The position numbers and the translations under genes are program-made. DNA of 22,295 nucleotides. It comes from an uncultured Collinsella sp. Lineage in GTDB: Bacteria; Actinomycetota; Coriobacteriia; Coriobacteriales; Coriobacteriaceae. Position 1 is the first letter of the stretch. Every line of letters begins with the position of its first letter. The notes below the pieces were generated by a model. The model saw only the letters and a program-made list of their open reading frames with translations. It did no database searches and was not told the DNA's origin. The stretch is taken from contig CAKURW010000031.1 in NCBI GenBank assembly GCA_934675795.1, positions 1 through 22,295 of the forward strand. Direction: 5' to 3'. Below are positions 14,501 through 22,248 of the stretch, piece after piece.

Positions 14501-15226
14501 CGCCACATGCATGTTGTGGACAGCCTCGTCGGTGAGCGCCAGCTCGCGACAGGGGAAGATCTCGATGCTGTCCTCGTTGCCGATGGTTTGGCCCGTAGAG
14601 CTCACCATGCGGCGGATGCGATCAATCTCATCGCCGAAGAACTCGATGCGCACGGGCGCCTTTTCCTGCGCGGGAAACACCTCGACGGTGTCGCCGTGCA
14701 CGCGGAACAGACCGGGCGCGTCCGCGGCGCCAGCGTTGGTGTAGCCCATGCCCACCAGACGCTGCGGCACCTCGTCAAAGGGAATCTCCTCACCCACCGC
14801 AAAAGTAGTGGACTCCCAATAGCGGCTCTCGACCGGCGGCACGCAGCGCAGCAGCGCGCGGGCCGAGGCAACCATAATGCAGTTGTCGCCGCGCACGATG
14901 CGTCCCAGGGCCTCGCAGCGCTGCGCCACCACGGCATCGTCGGGCGCCTGCTCGCGCCAAGGGTAGTCCTTGCGCTCGGGAAAGCGGCACACGTGCGCCA
15001 GGCCCACATAGGCGGCCAGGCTGCGCGCAGCGCGATCGGCCGCGTCCTCGCCGCTCACGATGTAGACCGTGGGGCGCGGACGGCGCGCAAACTGCGCAGC
15101 CGCCATAAGCGTGCGACCCGACTGCGACACGGCCAGCGTTACGTCCTCGCCGGCATCGAGTCCGGCCTCGACGGTCTGCAGGGCCTCGGCAGTGTAGAGC
15201 TGCGCGGCTATACGGTGAATGAGCAT
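11594..15226 (-). CDS. mfd: Transcription-repair coupling factor Mfd
   Basis: This is a 1210-aa SF2 translocase that removes RNA polymerase stalled at DNA damage and recruits UvrA. The N-terminal UvrB-homology region (about 1-330) lacks helicase motifs. The RNA-polymerase-interaction domain lies around 500-570 (FKPGDYVVHATHGIALF). The RecG-like motor follows, with Walker A GDVGFGKTEVALRAAFK (about 680-696), DEEQ near 780, the SATPIPRTMQ motif, and the QLKGRVGRS motif VI. The C-terminal UvrA-masking domain includes LPADYFLSEEYLPAVDQRVLVYRKL. The length is normal for the family. The start at 15226 has CCGGAGGA upstream. It lies downstream of nth, with a terminator between them. An Ala/Gly/Asp-rich tail replaces the usual end. 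Confidence 0.97.
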   Translation of the reverse strand: MLIHRIAAQLYTAEALQTVEAGLDAGEDVTLAVSQSGRTLMAAAQFARRPRPTVYIVSGEDAADRAARSLAAYVGLAHVCRFPERKDYPWREQAPDDAVVAQRCEALGRIVRGDNCIMVASARALLRCVPPVESRYWESTTFAVGEEIPFDEVPQRLVGMGYTNAGAADAPGLFRVHGDTVEVFPAQEKAPVRIEFFGDEIDRIRRMVSSTGQTIGNEDSIEIFPCRELALTDEAVHNMHVALYRASQDDSKLAALLEMVDARIVTPELDRFLPVMYGQTVSPLSHVSGKALVVLSEPRSLFDDCLRAYEDIEARAGEAGVDRLDGLYVRAQQLDFGAQQRLNYVSLIRAGGAVTAELKIEQPAIAGSDNRFMTRIQEVVGKRYACVFAIPDRGARESMELTFGDEGITFEESLTAAPENADVIGDRVRVAAADSADRAARQEAHASIRERKADALNARSLEAGAVQAAAGAAVPTISRGRVTFVDAALPQGVVVPDANLAVFSIADLNARMDANRARSRRKVDITQITFPFKPGDYVVHATHGIALFSEIARQEVGGKERDYFLLEYADGDKLYVPLEQVDRITRYVGPDGDKPRLTRLNTADWTRATNKARKNAKKLAFDLVDLYTRRSSITGIACPPDTPEQIEMEESFPYDETRDQLEAIADIKADMEAPKPMDRLLCGDVGFGKTEVALRAAFKCVDSGRQVMVLCPTTILAQQHYETFFERFAPFGLEVEVLSRFRTPAQQKRALKAFAEGTIDVLIGTHRLLSADVNPKNLGLVIIDEEQRFGVQHKEQLKNLREQIDVLTLSATPIPRTMQMATSGVRDMSLITTPPTGRRPVIVHVGEYDPDVVSAAIRLEVGRGGQVYYVSNRVKTIDDAVARVHEAAPEARVGVAHGKMSPREVEDVMIEFATKKIDVLIATTIVESGIDNATANTLIIEDSQRLGLAQLYQLKGRVGRSATQAYAYFMFPGELPLTEEATARLTALSEFQDLGSGMRIAMRDLEIRGAGSLMGAEQHGNLSSVGFDLFTQMLGQAVAEARGDDDAGVEAASVGINLPADYFLSEEYLPAVDQRVLVYRKLAAAEDLESIDEVQEETEAAHGELPLAGLNLFNRARIRIRGERLGLESVTLSGGRITFLGVDVPKKVAFEFKNRYGAVNFPKTRKLSVPYKAGAGAGSGLGRGLDANDGTGPVAAALMLLQQLGASDDD

Positions 15227-15251
15227 GCTGTTCCTCCGGCATCGCAACGCC

Positions 15252-15280
15252 AAAAGCCCGCCGGGGCAAGCTCGGCGGGT
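15252..15280 (-). terminator. Terminator after nth
   Basis: On the minus strand CCCGCCG (complement of 15274-15280) pairs with CGGCGGG (complement of 15258-15264), followed by CTTTTGG. The stem is 7 bp with a 9-nt loop, 67 nt past the nth stop and just ahead of the mfd ribosome binding site. Confidence 0.65.
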
Positions 15281-15347
15281 CGTTCGTCAAAATTCATTGA
15301 TTGCCATGGTAGCGCATAGGGCGCGCACGCCGATGCACGCCGCGGCG

Positions 15348-16013
15348 CTACCCCAAAACGCGCACGCTGGGGCAAAGGTCTGCCAGCGGGCATTCGTCGC
15401 ATTTGGGCTTGCGGGCATCGCAGATCTCGCGGCCGAAGGTAATCCACTGGTGGTTGACCGACTCCCAATACTCGTGCGGCAAGATCTTGAGCAGGTCCTG
15501 CTCGGTCTTGAGCGGTTCCTTGGCGTGCGTCTTGGGGCTCAGCATCAGGCGGTGCGCAATGCGGTTGACGTGCGTATCCACCGCAATGCCCTCCACAATG
15601 CCGTACCCCACGTTGAGCACAATGTTCGCCGTCTTGCGCCCCACGCCTGGCAGTTTGACGAGCTCCTTCATGTCCGCCGGCACCACACCGTCGTAATCGG
15701 CAACGATCATCTGCGCGGCCTCCACGGCATGCTTGGCTTTGCTCTTGTAGAAGCCGAGTGACTTGATGGTGTCTGCCACGTCAGCCACGCTCGCCCCGGC
15801 CATGGCCTCGGGCGTGGGCCACTGGGCAAACAGCTTCGGCGTCACCTTGTTGACCTGCGCGTCGGTCGTTTGCGCCGAGAGCAACACCGCGATCAGCAGG
15901 CGGAAGGGATTCTCGTGGTCCAAAAAGCACTCGACCGGGCCATAGCGACGGTTGAGGCGCTCGCACACCTCGATGGCGCGCTCGCGCTTGGCGGCATTGG
16001 TCTCGCGTGGCAT
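15348..16013 (-). CDS. nth: Endonuclease III (DNA glycosylase/AP lyase)
   Basis: This is a 221-aa base-excision repair enzyme that removes oxidised pyrimidines and nicks abasic sites. The helix-hairpin-helix LPGVGRKTANIVL contains the catalytic Lys127, and Asp146 lies in AVDTHVNR. The C-terminal iron-sulphur loop has Cys198, Cys205, Cys208 and Cys214 in the classical Cx6Cx2Cx5C spacing, so a 4Fe-4S cluster is expected. The start at 16013 is supported by GAGGAG five nt upstream; a longer start at 16037 has no site. Length and motifs match canonical Nth. Its neighbours mfd and rmuC are also DNA-maintenance genes. Confidence 0.97.
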   Translation of the reverse strand: MPRETNAAKRERAIEVCERLNRRYGPVECFLDHENPFRLLIAVLLSAQTTDAQVNKVTPKLFAQWPTPEAMAGASVADVADTIKSLGFYKSKAKHAVEAAQMIVADYDGVVPADMKELVKLPGVGRKTANIVLNVGYGIVEGIAVDTHVNRIAHRLMLSPKTHAKEPLKTEQDLLKILPHEYWESVNHQWITFGREICDARKPKCDECPLADLCPSVRVLG

Positions 16014-16076
16014 AACGACTCCTCGGCTCAACGGCACAATAAACTTATGGGCACAATTGTCCCACGTCCGAGACGC

Positions 16077-17879
16077 TTACGCCTCCAAGAATGCGCCGGT
16101 CTGACGGCTCCACAGGCTCGCGTACTCGCCACCCGCCTCGACGAGCTGCGCATGCGTGCCGTCCTCGACAATCTCGCCATCGGCCAGCACCACAATGCGG
16201 TCAAGCGCCGCCACGGTGGACAGGCGGTGCGCCACCACAATGGAGGTGCGGCCGCGCATCAGATTCTCGAGCGCCTCCTGCACCAACGCCTCGGACTCGC
16301 TGTCCAAGGCAGACGTCGCCTCGTCGAGCACCAGAATCGGCGCGTCGGTTAGGATGGCGCGGGCGATAGCCACGCGCTGACGCTGACCGCCAGAGAGCTT
16401 GACGCCGCGCTCGCCCACCATAGTGTCAAAGCCACGGGGCAAGCGGTCGATAAACTCGGTCGCATTAGCCAAGCGAGCCGCCTCGCGAATCTGCTCATCA
16501 GTGGCGTTGGGACGACCGTAGGCAATGTTTTCGCGAATGGAGCGGTGGAACAGCAGCGCCTCCTGCGGCACGTAGGCAACCTGACGGCGCAGGCTCTGCT
16601 GCGTGCAGCGCGAGACGTCCTGGCCGTCCACGAGCACGCGGCCGCCCTGTACATCGTCCAGGCGCAACAACAACTTGGTGAGCGTCGTCTTGCCCGAGCC
16701 CGATTTGCCCACCAGGCCCACGCGCTGGCCCGCCGCCACATGAAGTGTCAGGTCATCGAACACGCTCTCGCCCGCCGCAGCGTCACGGTACGCAAAGCTC
16801 AGCTGCTCAAAATCAATCGCGCCCTCGGTCACTTTGAGCTCGGGGGCGTCCGGGTCATCTGCCACCAAACGTGGCTCGTCCAGCACGCGCGTCATCTCGG
16901 CCGCATCGCCGAGCGCGCGGTTGATGCGCTGCATCATGGAGCTTACGTAGTTCAGGCGCATGGTGAGGTTATAGGTGTAGGTAAAGATCATGACGAGCGA
17001 GCCGGCCGAGATGCCAAACCACGCGTTGCCGCCCGCCACGAATACGCTCACCACGGCCATGGTGATGACGATAAGACCCGAGGTCGTAAAGTTGCGCTGC
17101 ATCATGGCGTACATCGAGACCGTCTCGGCATCGCGCGCGGCACGATCAGCGGCGTCGAACAGATCACGTTCAAAGTCCTCGCGCCCGCAGGTCTTGACGG
17201 CCAAGATGTTCGTGACCGCGTCGGAGAGCACGCCCGAGAGCTTGTTCTGCGCGGCGGACGTCGCGGCCGAAAGCGGCATGATGCGCTTGTACATAAGCCA
17301 GACAAACGCGATGTAGACGGCCATGATGCACACCAGGATCACGGTAAACGTCGGCACCACCGGGGCGAGCGCCGCCACCGTGCAGATGACCGCGGTGATG
17401 GTGGGGATGAGCGAATACACCGTCACGTCGACCAGCCCCGTATAGCCGCTCATAAAACGGCTCGTCTGGCTCACGAGCGATCCGCCAAAGCGGCTGGTGT
17501 GAAATGTCATGGATTGATTGGAGAGCGTGTCGAAGCACAGGCGCGCCAGGTGATAGTTGCCCGCAATCTCGAGCTTGTAGACGGTGTAGTCCTGCAGCTT
17601 GGAGAGGATTTGGCCCACCAGGTTAACGAGTACGAGCGCCAGGATATAGGGGCCGAAGACCTCAAACACCTGATCACCCGCCACGGGACCGGCTTGAACG
17701 CGGTCGACAATGAGGGCCATCACATAGGTATTGGCAAACGTCAGCAAAAAGATGTAGCCCGCCGACGAGAACACCGAGAGAAAGACAATCAGCGGCTGCG
17801 TGCGCGTGACACCCCAAAACCGCTGCAGCGTGCGGCGCACGGTGGAGCGTTTCAGCGGACTGGTGTTTCTCTGAGACAT
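16077..17879 (-). CDS. ABC transporter half-transporter (membrane plus ATPase domains)
   Basis: This is a 600-aa ABC exporter-type protein. The N-terminal transmembrane domain (about 30-330) has roughly six helices. The ATPase domain (about 355-600) has Walker A GLVGKSGSGKTT (Lys near 395), the signature LSGGQRQRVAIARA (about 494), Walker B ILVLDEATSALDSES (about 515) and the H-loop AHRLSTV. It should homodimerise, or pair with another half-transporter, to export a lipid, peptide or drug. No partner gene is adjacent. The start at 17879 has GAAAGGA seven nt upstream. It is of the MsbA/LmrA/MdlB type; the substrate is not readable. It ends 63 nt before nth, and its relation to the repair genes is probably positional only. 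Confidence 0.93.
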   Translation of the reverse strand: MSQRNTSPLKRSTVRRTLQRFWGVTRTQPLIVFLSVFSSAGYIFLLTFANTYVMALIVDRVQAGPVAGDQVFEVFGPYILALVLVNLVGQILSKLQDYTVYKLEIAGNYHLARLCFDTLSNQSMTFHTSRFGGSLVSQTSRFMSGYTGLVDVTVYSLIPTITAVICTVAALAPVVPTFTVILVCIMAVYIAFVWLMYKRIMPLSAATSAAQNKLSGVLSDAVTNILAVKTCGREDFERDLFDAADRAARDAETVSMYAMMQRNFTTSGLIVITMAVVSVFVAGGNAWFGISAGSLVMIFTYTYNLTMRLNYVSSMMQRINRALGDAAEMTRVLDEPRLVADDPDAPELKVTEGAIDFEQLSFAYRDAAAGESVFDDLTLHVAAGQRVGLVGKSGSGKTTLTKLLLRLDDVQGGRVLVDGQDVSRCTQQSLRRQVAYVPQEALLFHRSIRENIAYGRPNATDEQIREAARLANATEFIDRLPRGFDTMVGERGVKLSGGQRQRVAIARAILTDAPILVLDEATSALDSESEALVQEALENLMRGRTSIVVAHRLSTVAALDRIVVLADGEIVEDGTHAQLVEAGGEYASLWSRQTGAFLEA

Positions 17880-17955
17880 GGGCTTCCTTTCGCGTCTGAT
17901 AGGGCGAAACGCCATTGTTGCACACTAAAGCGCACTTCAGGCAAGCGCGATGTGA

Positions 17956-17999
17956 AAGGCAGCGGGGTGCCCGCGTTTGCGCCGGTGCCCCGCTGCCTT
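17956..17999 (-). terminator. Hairpin terminator after rmuC
   Basis: AAGGCAGCGGGG (17956-17967) pairs perfectly with CCCCGCTGCCTT (17988-17999) around a 20-nt loop, seven nt past the rmuC stop. On the minus strand the stem runs into TTTCAC, so the U-tract is short, but position and stability favour a terminator. Confidence 0.7.
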
Positions 18000-18006
18000 G
18001 TTGCAA

Positions 18007-19362
18007 TTAGTCCTCGTCTTCTTGGTCTGTGGAAAGGCCCGCGGGCGTGAGTCCCAAGATCTCATCGGCTTGGTCGGCGTCTTCCAGCGCGTCGATATCC
18101 TTGAGTTTGCGCTCCATGACGTTGGTGCGCGTGGTGATAATGCCCTCGACCGTTTTACCCGCGGTCTCGATCTGCTGCTGGGCGCGGCGCAGCGCCGCCT
18201 GATAGCGCGGCAGCTCGGCCTTGACTGCGGAGAGCACGCGCAGTACGTCGTCGGTACGTTTTTGCAGCCTAAACGTCTGATAGCTCATCTGCAGGCTGTT
18301 GAGGATGGCGGCCATGGTGCTGGGGCCGGCAACGTTGACGTGATAGTCGCGGCCCAGGGTCTCGATAAGCCCGGGGCGGCTGACGACCTCGGCGTACAGA
18401 CCCTCAAACGGCACGAACAGAATGCCAAAGTTGGTCGTCGCGGGCACGCTCAGGTACTTTTCGCAGATGTCCTTGGCCTCGCGCTTCACCATGGCGTCGA
18501 GCGTCTTGCGCGCGGCGGCCACAGCCTCGGCATCACCCGACTCTTGCGCGTCGAGCAGATGCTCGTACGCGTCGCCCGGGAATTTGGAGTCAATCGGCAG
18601 CAGCACGGGATCGCCCTCGTCCACCGGCAGCTTGACGGCAAACTCAACGCGCTCCGAGGCGCCGGGCTTGGTGGCGACATTTTCCAGATACTGGTCGGGC
18701 GTAAGGATGTCCGCCAGGATCGCACCCAGCTGCACCTCGCCCAAAATGCCGCGCGCTTTTACATTGCCCAGCACGCGCTTGAGGTCGCCCACGCCGGTGG
18801 CAATGGACTGCATATCGCCCAAACCCTTGTACACAGCCTCGAGCTGGTCGCTCACCTGCTTAAACGATGCAGACAGGCGATCGTTGAGCGTGCGGGAGAG
18901 TTTCTCGTCCACCGTCGCGCGCATCTGATCGAGCTGCACGTTGTTGTCCTTGCGAATGGCGCCCAGCTGGGCGTCGACCGTCTCGCGCACCTTGTCCAGG
19001 CGGTGCTCGATGCCCTCGCGGTTGGCGCCGAGCTGTTGGGCCGTCTCGCGGCGCAGGTCATCCATACGGTCGCCAGCCTGCGAGAACTCACGCGCGATGG
19101 TCAGGTAGCGCTGCTGCTCCACAGCGGCGTCGGTCGTCTGCTGCTGCGCGATGGCGTTTGCCGTGCGACGGGTTTCTGCCAGCGCGACGTTCAGGGTGTC
19201 GAGCGCGTTGTTGGCCTGCTCGAGCGCCGCGAGCGTCTCCGCGTCGCTGCCGCCACGCTCTCGCAACTCGGCACGAAGGCCTTTAAGCTGCAGGGCGCAA
19301 ACCACAGCAACTCCCACCGCCACCAAGGCAATCACAACAAGCGCAATATCAATAGCAGACAT
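18007..19362 (-). CDS. rmuC: RmuC-family DNA recombination protein
   Basis: This is a 451-aa protein with a single N-terminal membrane anchor (about 4-25). A long coiled-coil region rich in Glu, Gln and Arg follows (about 27-190), then the RmuC nuclease-like domain (about 195-420). That domain contains the conserved ARGILGEVQLGAILADIL block near residue 202 and the LPIDSKFPGDAYE segment. RmuC limits inversions at short inverted repeats in E. coli and is predicted to be a PD-(D/E)XK-type nuclease. The start at 19362 has GGAG close upstream; a longer start at 19395 lacks a site. The tail is acidic (STDQEDED). It ends with a strong hairpin. Confidence 0.93.
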   Translation of the reverse strand: MSAIDIALVVIALVAVGVAVVCALQLKGLRAELRERGGSDAETLAALEQANNALDTLNVALAETRRTANAIAQQQTTDAAVEQQRYLTIAREFSQAGDRMDDLRRETAQQLGANREGIEHRLDKVRETVDAQLGAIRKDNNVQLDQMRATVDEKLSRTLNDRLSASFKQVSDQLEAVYKGLGDMQSIATGVGDLKRVLGNVKARGILGEVQLGAILADILTPDQYLENVATKPGASERVEFAVKLPVDEGDPVLLPIDSKFPGDAYEHLLDAQESGDAEAVAAARKTLDAMVKREAKDICEKYLSVPATTNFGILFVPFEGLYAEVVSRPGLIETLGRDYHVNVAGPSTMAAILNSLQMSYQTFRLQKRTDDVLRVLSAVKAELPRYQAALRRAQQQIETAGKTVEGIITTRTNVMERKLKDIDALEDADQADEILGLTPAGLSTDQEDED

Positions 19363-19413
19363 AGACTCCGCCCAACAAACCCAATCGATTACCAATCAAA
19401 ACCGCGGTCAATC

Positions 19414-19977
19414 TTACCCCGCCACACGCACCGGGCGCCCGGCCCCTTCTTGGGTGCCCCTCTCCTCCGCATATTCCATAATGCGGCGCGCCGTCTCCCT
19501 GCTCACCTTTGAGTCATCGCCGGCTAAGTATGCGTACACGTTTCCCTTATTCAGGTGCAGAGCACGGCAGAGGCCATAGCGCGTTACGCCCGATTCCTCC
19601 AATGCTTCCAGTATTCTTTTTCGCATCAGGGCGTTGATCCTTCTGTCCGCCACTGGCTTTTCCTTCACCGCTCTATACGCACGCCAAACGTTGGCATAAC
19701 GGTTGGGGAGCTCACTTTTGGCACATAGAGACGCCATACCACCCGCTTGATCGTACAAGGACAAAACGCCTCGGTAATCCTCTTCCATCCACGAACCCTC
19801 GGATAAACCCAGAACGTATTCGGCTTTTCCTTGCGCCAAAGCGAGCAAAAACAGAGGCTCCGCCACGCGCGGCGCAACCGTCGTCGCCTGCTCAACCAGT
19901 TTTCTAAAACTCAGCGACTGCTGTCCGGATAGCTCTCGGCAATAGCCTTTTAAGAATCCCTCAAAGGTCAGATTCAA
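19414..19977 (-). CDS. HTH-domain protein coupled to a nucleotidyltransferase (putative antitoxin/regulator)
   Basis: This is a 187-aa soluble protein. The N-terminal 110 residues are helical with no motif I recognise (LFLLALAQGKAEYVLGL). The C-terminal part (about 118-175) reads as a helix-turn-helix: RILEALEESGVTRYGLCRALHLNKGNVYAYLAG, followed by KVSRETARRIMEYA. A TTG start at 19977 overlaps the upstream TGA stop in the tetranucleotide TTGA. The very strong AAAAAGGAGG lies seven nt upstream inside the previous gene, so translation is coupled. The gene order and the partner suggest a toxin-antitoxin or abortive-infection pair, with this as the DNA-binding partner. That is an inference; no sequence feature proves antitoxin activity. 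Confidence 0.7.
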   Translation of the reverse strand: MNLTFEGFLKGYCRELSGQQSLSFRKLVEQATTVAPRVAEPLFLLALAQGKAEYVLGLSEGSWMEEDYRGVLSLYDQAGGMASLCAKSELPNRYANVWRAYRAVKEKPVADRRINALMRKRILEALEESGVTRYGLCRALHLNKGNVYAYLAGDDSKVSRETARRIMEYAEERGTQEGAGRPVRVAG

Positions 19978-20504
19978 CCGAGCACCTCCTTTTTGTATTG
20001 CCTGTATGCCCAGACCATCTCTTGATAACTCCGCTCCGAAGGCGAAGACGCCAGCGCCTCGCCCTCGTCGAATATAAGCCGTTCGAGCAGATCCCAATCA
20101 AGTCGGTCGATAAACGCTCGACTATGGAGGTCGACGATGTCGTTCGGACGGTAGGCATAGAGCTTCATTACCGCCAGGTCCTCCAAGGATGGCGTAAAGT
20201 ACCTGATAAAACGCGCGCCAATATCCAAGGGAATCAAACGATCTTCGTAATTGAATGGCATCTGATTACAATATGCCACCGCCATACCATTCACCTCGGG
20301 ATATCGAGCTATGATCTCGCGGAGGCACCTGTCTGCCTCAAACACATCAATGTCATGTGTAACCGACCGATTCGTTACATCGTTTAGCATGAAGGCGCTT
20401 CCTCCCACCAATACAACGCTCGGCCTGTCGTCTCTTGGACCTATTTCCAGCTCCGCCTCTTCGTCAATGCCCAAAAGAGTCCGCTCTAAATCCTGCTTAT
20501 ACAT
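19974..20504 (-). CDS. AbiEii/DUF6036-like nucleotidyltransferase (putative toxin)
   Basis: This is a 176-aa protein of the minimal nucleotidyltransferase fold. It has the GGSAF motif (34-38) and the metal-binding Asp51-x-Asp53 (THDIDVFEA). A possible third acid is Asp94 (PLDIGA). The late segment LAVMKLYAYRPNDIVDLHS resembles the R.KD..D motif of AbiEii/DUF1814 and DUF6036 proteins. Related enzymes can modify tRNA ends or other targets as toxins, whereas others are housekeeping. The start at 20504 has AGGA upstream. The gene and its leader are visibly more AT-rich than their neighbours, which hints at acquisition by transfer. It is coupled to the downstream HTH gene. In AbiE systems the regulator usually comes first; here the order is reversed. 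Confidence 0.75.
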   Translation of the reverse strand: MYKQDLERTLLGIDEEAELEIGPRDDRPSVVLVGGSAFMLNDVTNRSVTHDIDVFEADRCLREIIARYPEVNGMAVAYCNQMPFNYEDRLIPLDIGARFIRYFTPSLEDLAVMKLYAYRPNDIVDLHSRAFIDRLDWDLLERLIFDEGEALASSPSERSYQEMVWAYRQYKKEVLG

Positions 20505-20627
20505 AGCAAATCCTATTATTATTCATCTTCAATAATACTATTCAGTCGCACGACAGGACCTACAGATTGCAAGAATTCTACTCGTGGCGATAATCCCTAC
20601 ACCCTAGAAGCCCTAATGTGACAAACG

Positions 20628-21050
20628 CTAACTCTCCCAGCCGGCGCGGACGGTTGTTGCGACATCGCCTAGGCGCTGGCCCAGGGCCGCTAGATGCTGA
20701 AGCACCTCACTAGGCGAGGCGCCGTTGAGAATGCACGTGAGGGCATATGAGGCCAAGAAGATTGCCGCGAGTCCCAACGGGATCAGCGCAATCATCGCTA
20801 ACGTGCGCAGGCGCTGGCCCACGCGGCGGTGACGTGTGCGGCGCTTGTCGAACGCAAGCTCCTGCGCATATGAATCTTGTTGTACGGAATAGTTCTCTGG
20901 CGCCGATCCGCCCGCAGGCGAAACCGCGGGCGTGGCATTTTGCACAGGGGGCTGGGCGGTTACCCCTTGCATTTGCATCTCCATGAGCCGTTGCTGCTGA
21001 CGCAACATGCGCTCGGCTTGTCGCTGCGGGGTCTCAAGAAACAGATCCAT
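20628..21050 (-). CDS. Hypothetical single-pass membrane protein
   Basis: This is a 140-aa protein I do not recognise. A Gln/Met/Arg-rich N-terminus (RQAERMLRQQQRLMEMQMQG, about 10-29) is probably helical. It is followed by a Pro/Ala/Ser-rich stretch (30-55) and a basic segment (KRRTRHRRVGQRLR, 69-82). One transmembrane helix follows at about 84-108, with a short C-terminal tail. The basic residues before the helix predict a cytoplasmic N-terminus. The start at 21050 is supported by GAGGAGG seven nt upstream. It stands alone: 123 nt separate it from the nucleotidyltransferase, and a 448-nt non-coding gap lies upstream. Confidence 0.7.
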   Translation of the reverse strand: MDLFLETPQRQAERMLRQQQRLMEMQMQGVTAQPPVQNATPAVSPAGGSAPENYSVQQDSYAQELAFDKRRTRHRRVGQRLRTLAMIALIPLGLAAIFLASYALTCILNGASPSEVLQHLAALGQRLGDVATTVRAGWES

Positions 21051-21308
21051 GCTGGCCTCCTCAATCGGAGCATTCGACGCTTGCGCCCAGCATCCCGCAC
21101 CGCCAAGACCACGGCAACGAAATCCGCGACAATAGCTGTGAAGATTCTTTTGTCAGAAAACTGTCGAAAAGCTCAACAACTCCCCTACCAGCACTTTCTC
21201 TGAGCTTTTTTATCGAATGATCTTTTGCCCTTCCACCAACCCGCCAACTAACCAAAAGCTGACCAAAAGCTTGACAGAAATTGTGTAGACCGGGACCCCA
21301 AACAAAAC

Positions 21309-21332
21309 GTGCCGCCCCATAAGGGGCGGCAC
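21309..21332 (-). terminator. Terminator in the gap after the membrane protein gene
   Basis: GTGCCGCCCC and GGGGCGGCAC form a perfect 10-bp stem around ATAA. On the minus strand it is followed by GTTTTGTTTG. It can terminate transcription from the membrane protein gene at 21499-22131, about 170 nt past its stop. Confidence 0.8.
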
Positions 21333-21381
21333 ACAAACTTATTATCAGCTTTTCTGTAACGAGCACGCGACGACCCAACAC

Positions 21382-21481
21382 CGGAGCGCGGGGCGGGAGG
21401 CCGGTTTGCCTTCCCTCAACGCGACCCTGCGAAGCCGTGAGCGGGGAGGGAAGGCAAAGCGGCCTCCCGCCACGCGCTCCG
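21382..21481. repeat. 36-bp-arm inverted repeat
   Basis: Arms 21382-21417 and 21446-21481 are reverse complements at 34 of 36 positions, with a 28-nt loop. The element is GC-rich and lies 17 nt beyond the stop of the membrane protein gene, upstream of a conventional terminator. The 448-nt gap 21051-21498 otherwise holds only AT-richer sequence (21120-21300) with no credible gene. Confidence 0.85.
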
Positions 21482-21498
21482 CAGCTGGTGAAGACAGG

Positions 21499-22131
21499 CT
21501 ACATGCCCGCAAGGCCCCGAGAGGCAGTAGCACACATAAATGCCAGGGCCAGGATCACGAGCGAACCGGCAATATCTGCCAACACGCCCGCAACACGGCG
21601 CTCAAACAGCCAGCTCTCGAAGTGCGGGGCGACGTTGCGCCAGACACGCCACAACAAGATGCCCATGCCGATGACGCCAGGAATATTGAGCAGCAAAATC
21701 TCGGAGCACAAGAGGCCAATCAGGTTGCCGGCGGCAAAGCCCGCATCACCCTCGCAGTATTTGCGATAGATCATGTACAGCATGTACGCCACAAACGGCT
21801 GCAGGCACGCAGAGATAAACGTAACCACCATTGAGGGATCCTGAGAAAAGACATCGGTGAGCTTATCCACGCTCGTGGCATCTTTCGAAGCCAAGAACAA
21901 GCCAATGACCACCACGGGCACCACGCCCAAGATAACCTCGACCAGAGTAAACAACTTAGCAGTCAGATCCTCGCTAGCCGTATTGAGGTGAGGCGCCCAC
22001 TCAGGATGAGCATGCGCGCCAACCTTTTTCTCCTTATCGGCACGGGCAACCTTACCGCCCTCATCAACCACGCGATTAGGATCACGACGAGTCCCAGCAG
22101 CAGCCACCCGAGCCCGAGACTTCTTACCCAT
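21499..22131 (-). CDS. Hypothetical multi-pass membrane protein
   Basis: This is a 210-aa protein I do not recognise. A basic, hydrophilic N-terminus (1-50, MGKKSRARVAAAGTRRDPNR onward) is followed by hydrophobic segments at about 60-82, 100-122, 133-164 (one or two helices) and 181-202. That gives four or five membrane passes with few charges between them. No catalytic motif is evident. The start at 22131 is chosen because GAGGTG lies upstream (separated by a T-run) and the N-terminus is then positively charged; starts further upstream have no site. It is monocistronic as far as the window shows. Confidence 0.72.
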   Translation of the reverse strand: MGKKSRARVAAAGTRRDPNRVVDEGGKVARADKEKKVGAHAHPEWAPHLNTASEDLTAKLFTLVEVILGVVPVVVIGLFLASKDATSVDKLTDVFSQDPSMVVTFISACLQPFVAYMLYMIYRKYCEGDAGFAAGNLIGLLCSEILLLNIPGVIGMGILLWRVWRNVAPHFESWLFERRVAGVLADIAGSLVILALAFMCATASRGLAGM

Positions 22132-22225
22132 AAAAAAACACCTCATCAGGTAGTAGATAAACAAAAAGTCGCTATCCAGTGTACCCCACCCAAGAACGGT
22201 ACTGTCCCAACCAGTCCCCAATCAG

Positions 22226-22248
22226 AACCACCCTTAAAAAGGGTGGTT
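22226..22248. terminator. Bidirectional-looking hairpin near the right edge
   Basis: AACCACCCTT pairs perfectly with AAGGGTGGTT around AAA. On the plus strand it runs into TTTGCTCTT (the first two T close the stem). It probably belongs to a gene beyond the right edge or upstream of the membrane protein gene. No other feature is visible in 22132-22295. Confidence 0.55.

Noticed and set aside
13892..15319. 475-codon plus-strand open frame, and similar ones at 10133-11491, 16545-18050 and 17977-19512
   Set aside because: All are antisense shadows of mfd, the PAP2/aldolase genes, the ABC transporter and rmuC, and none has a domain signature.
11594..19362. A dedicated defence or repair island (mfd, nth, rmuC)
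   Set aside because: All are common housekeeping genes with full-length canonical motifs and separate terminators, so their proximity is not by itself evidence of a system.
21061..21381. 106-codon minus-strand frame in the gap
   Set aside because: It has no ribosome binding site, runs through a perfect terminator hairpin, and has a non-bacterial-looking composition with no motif.
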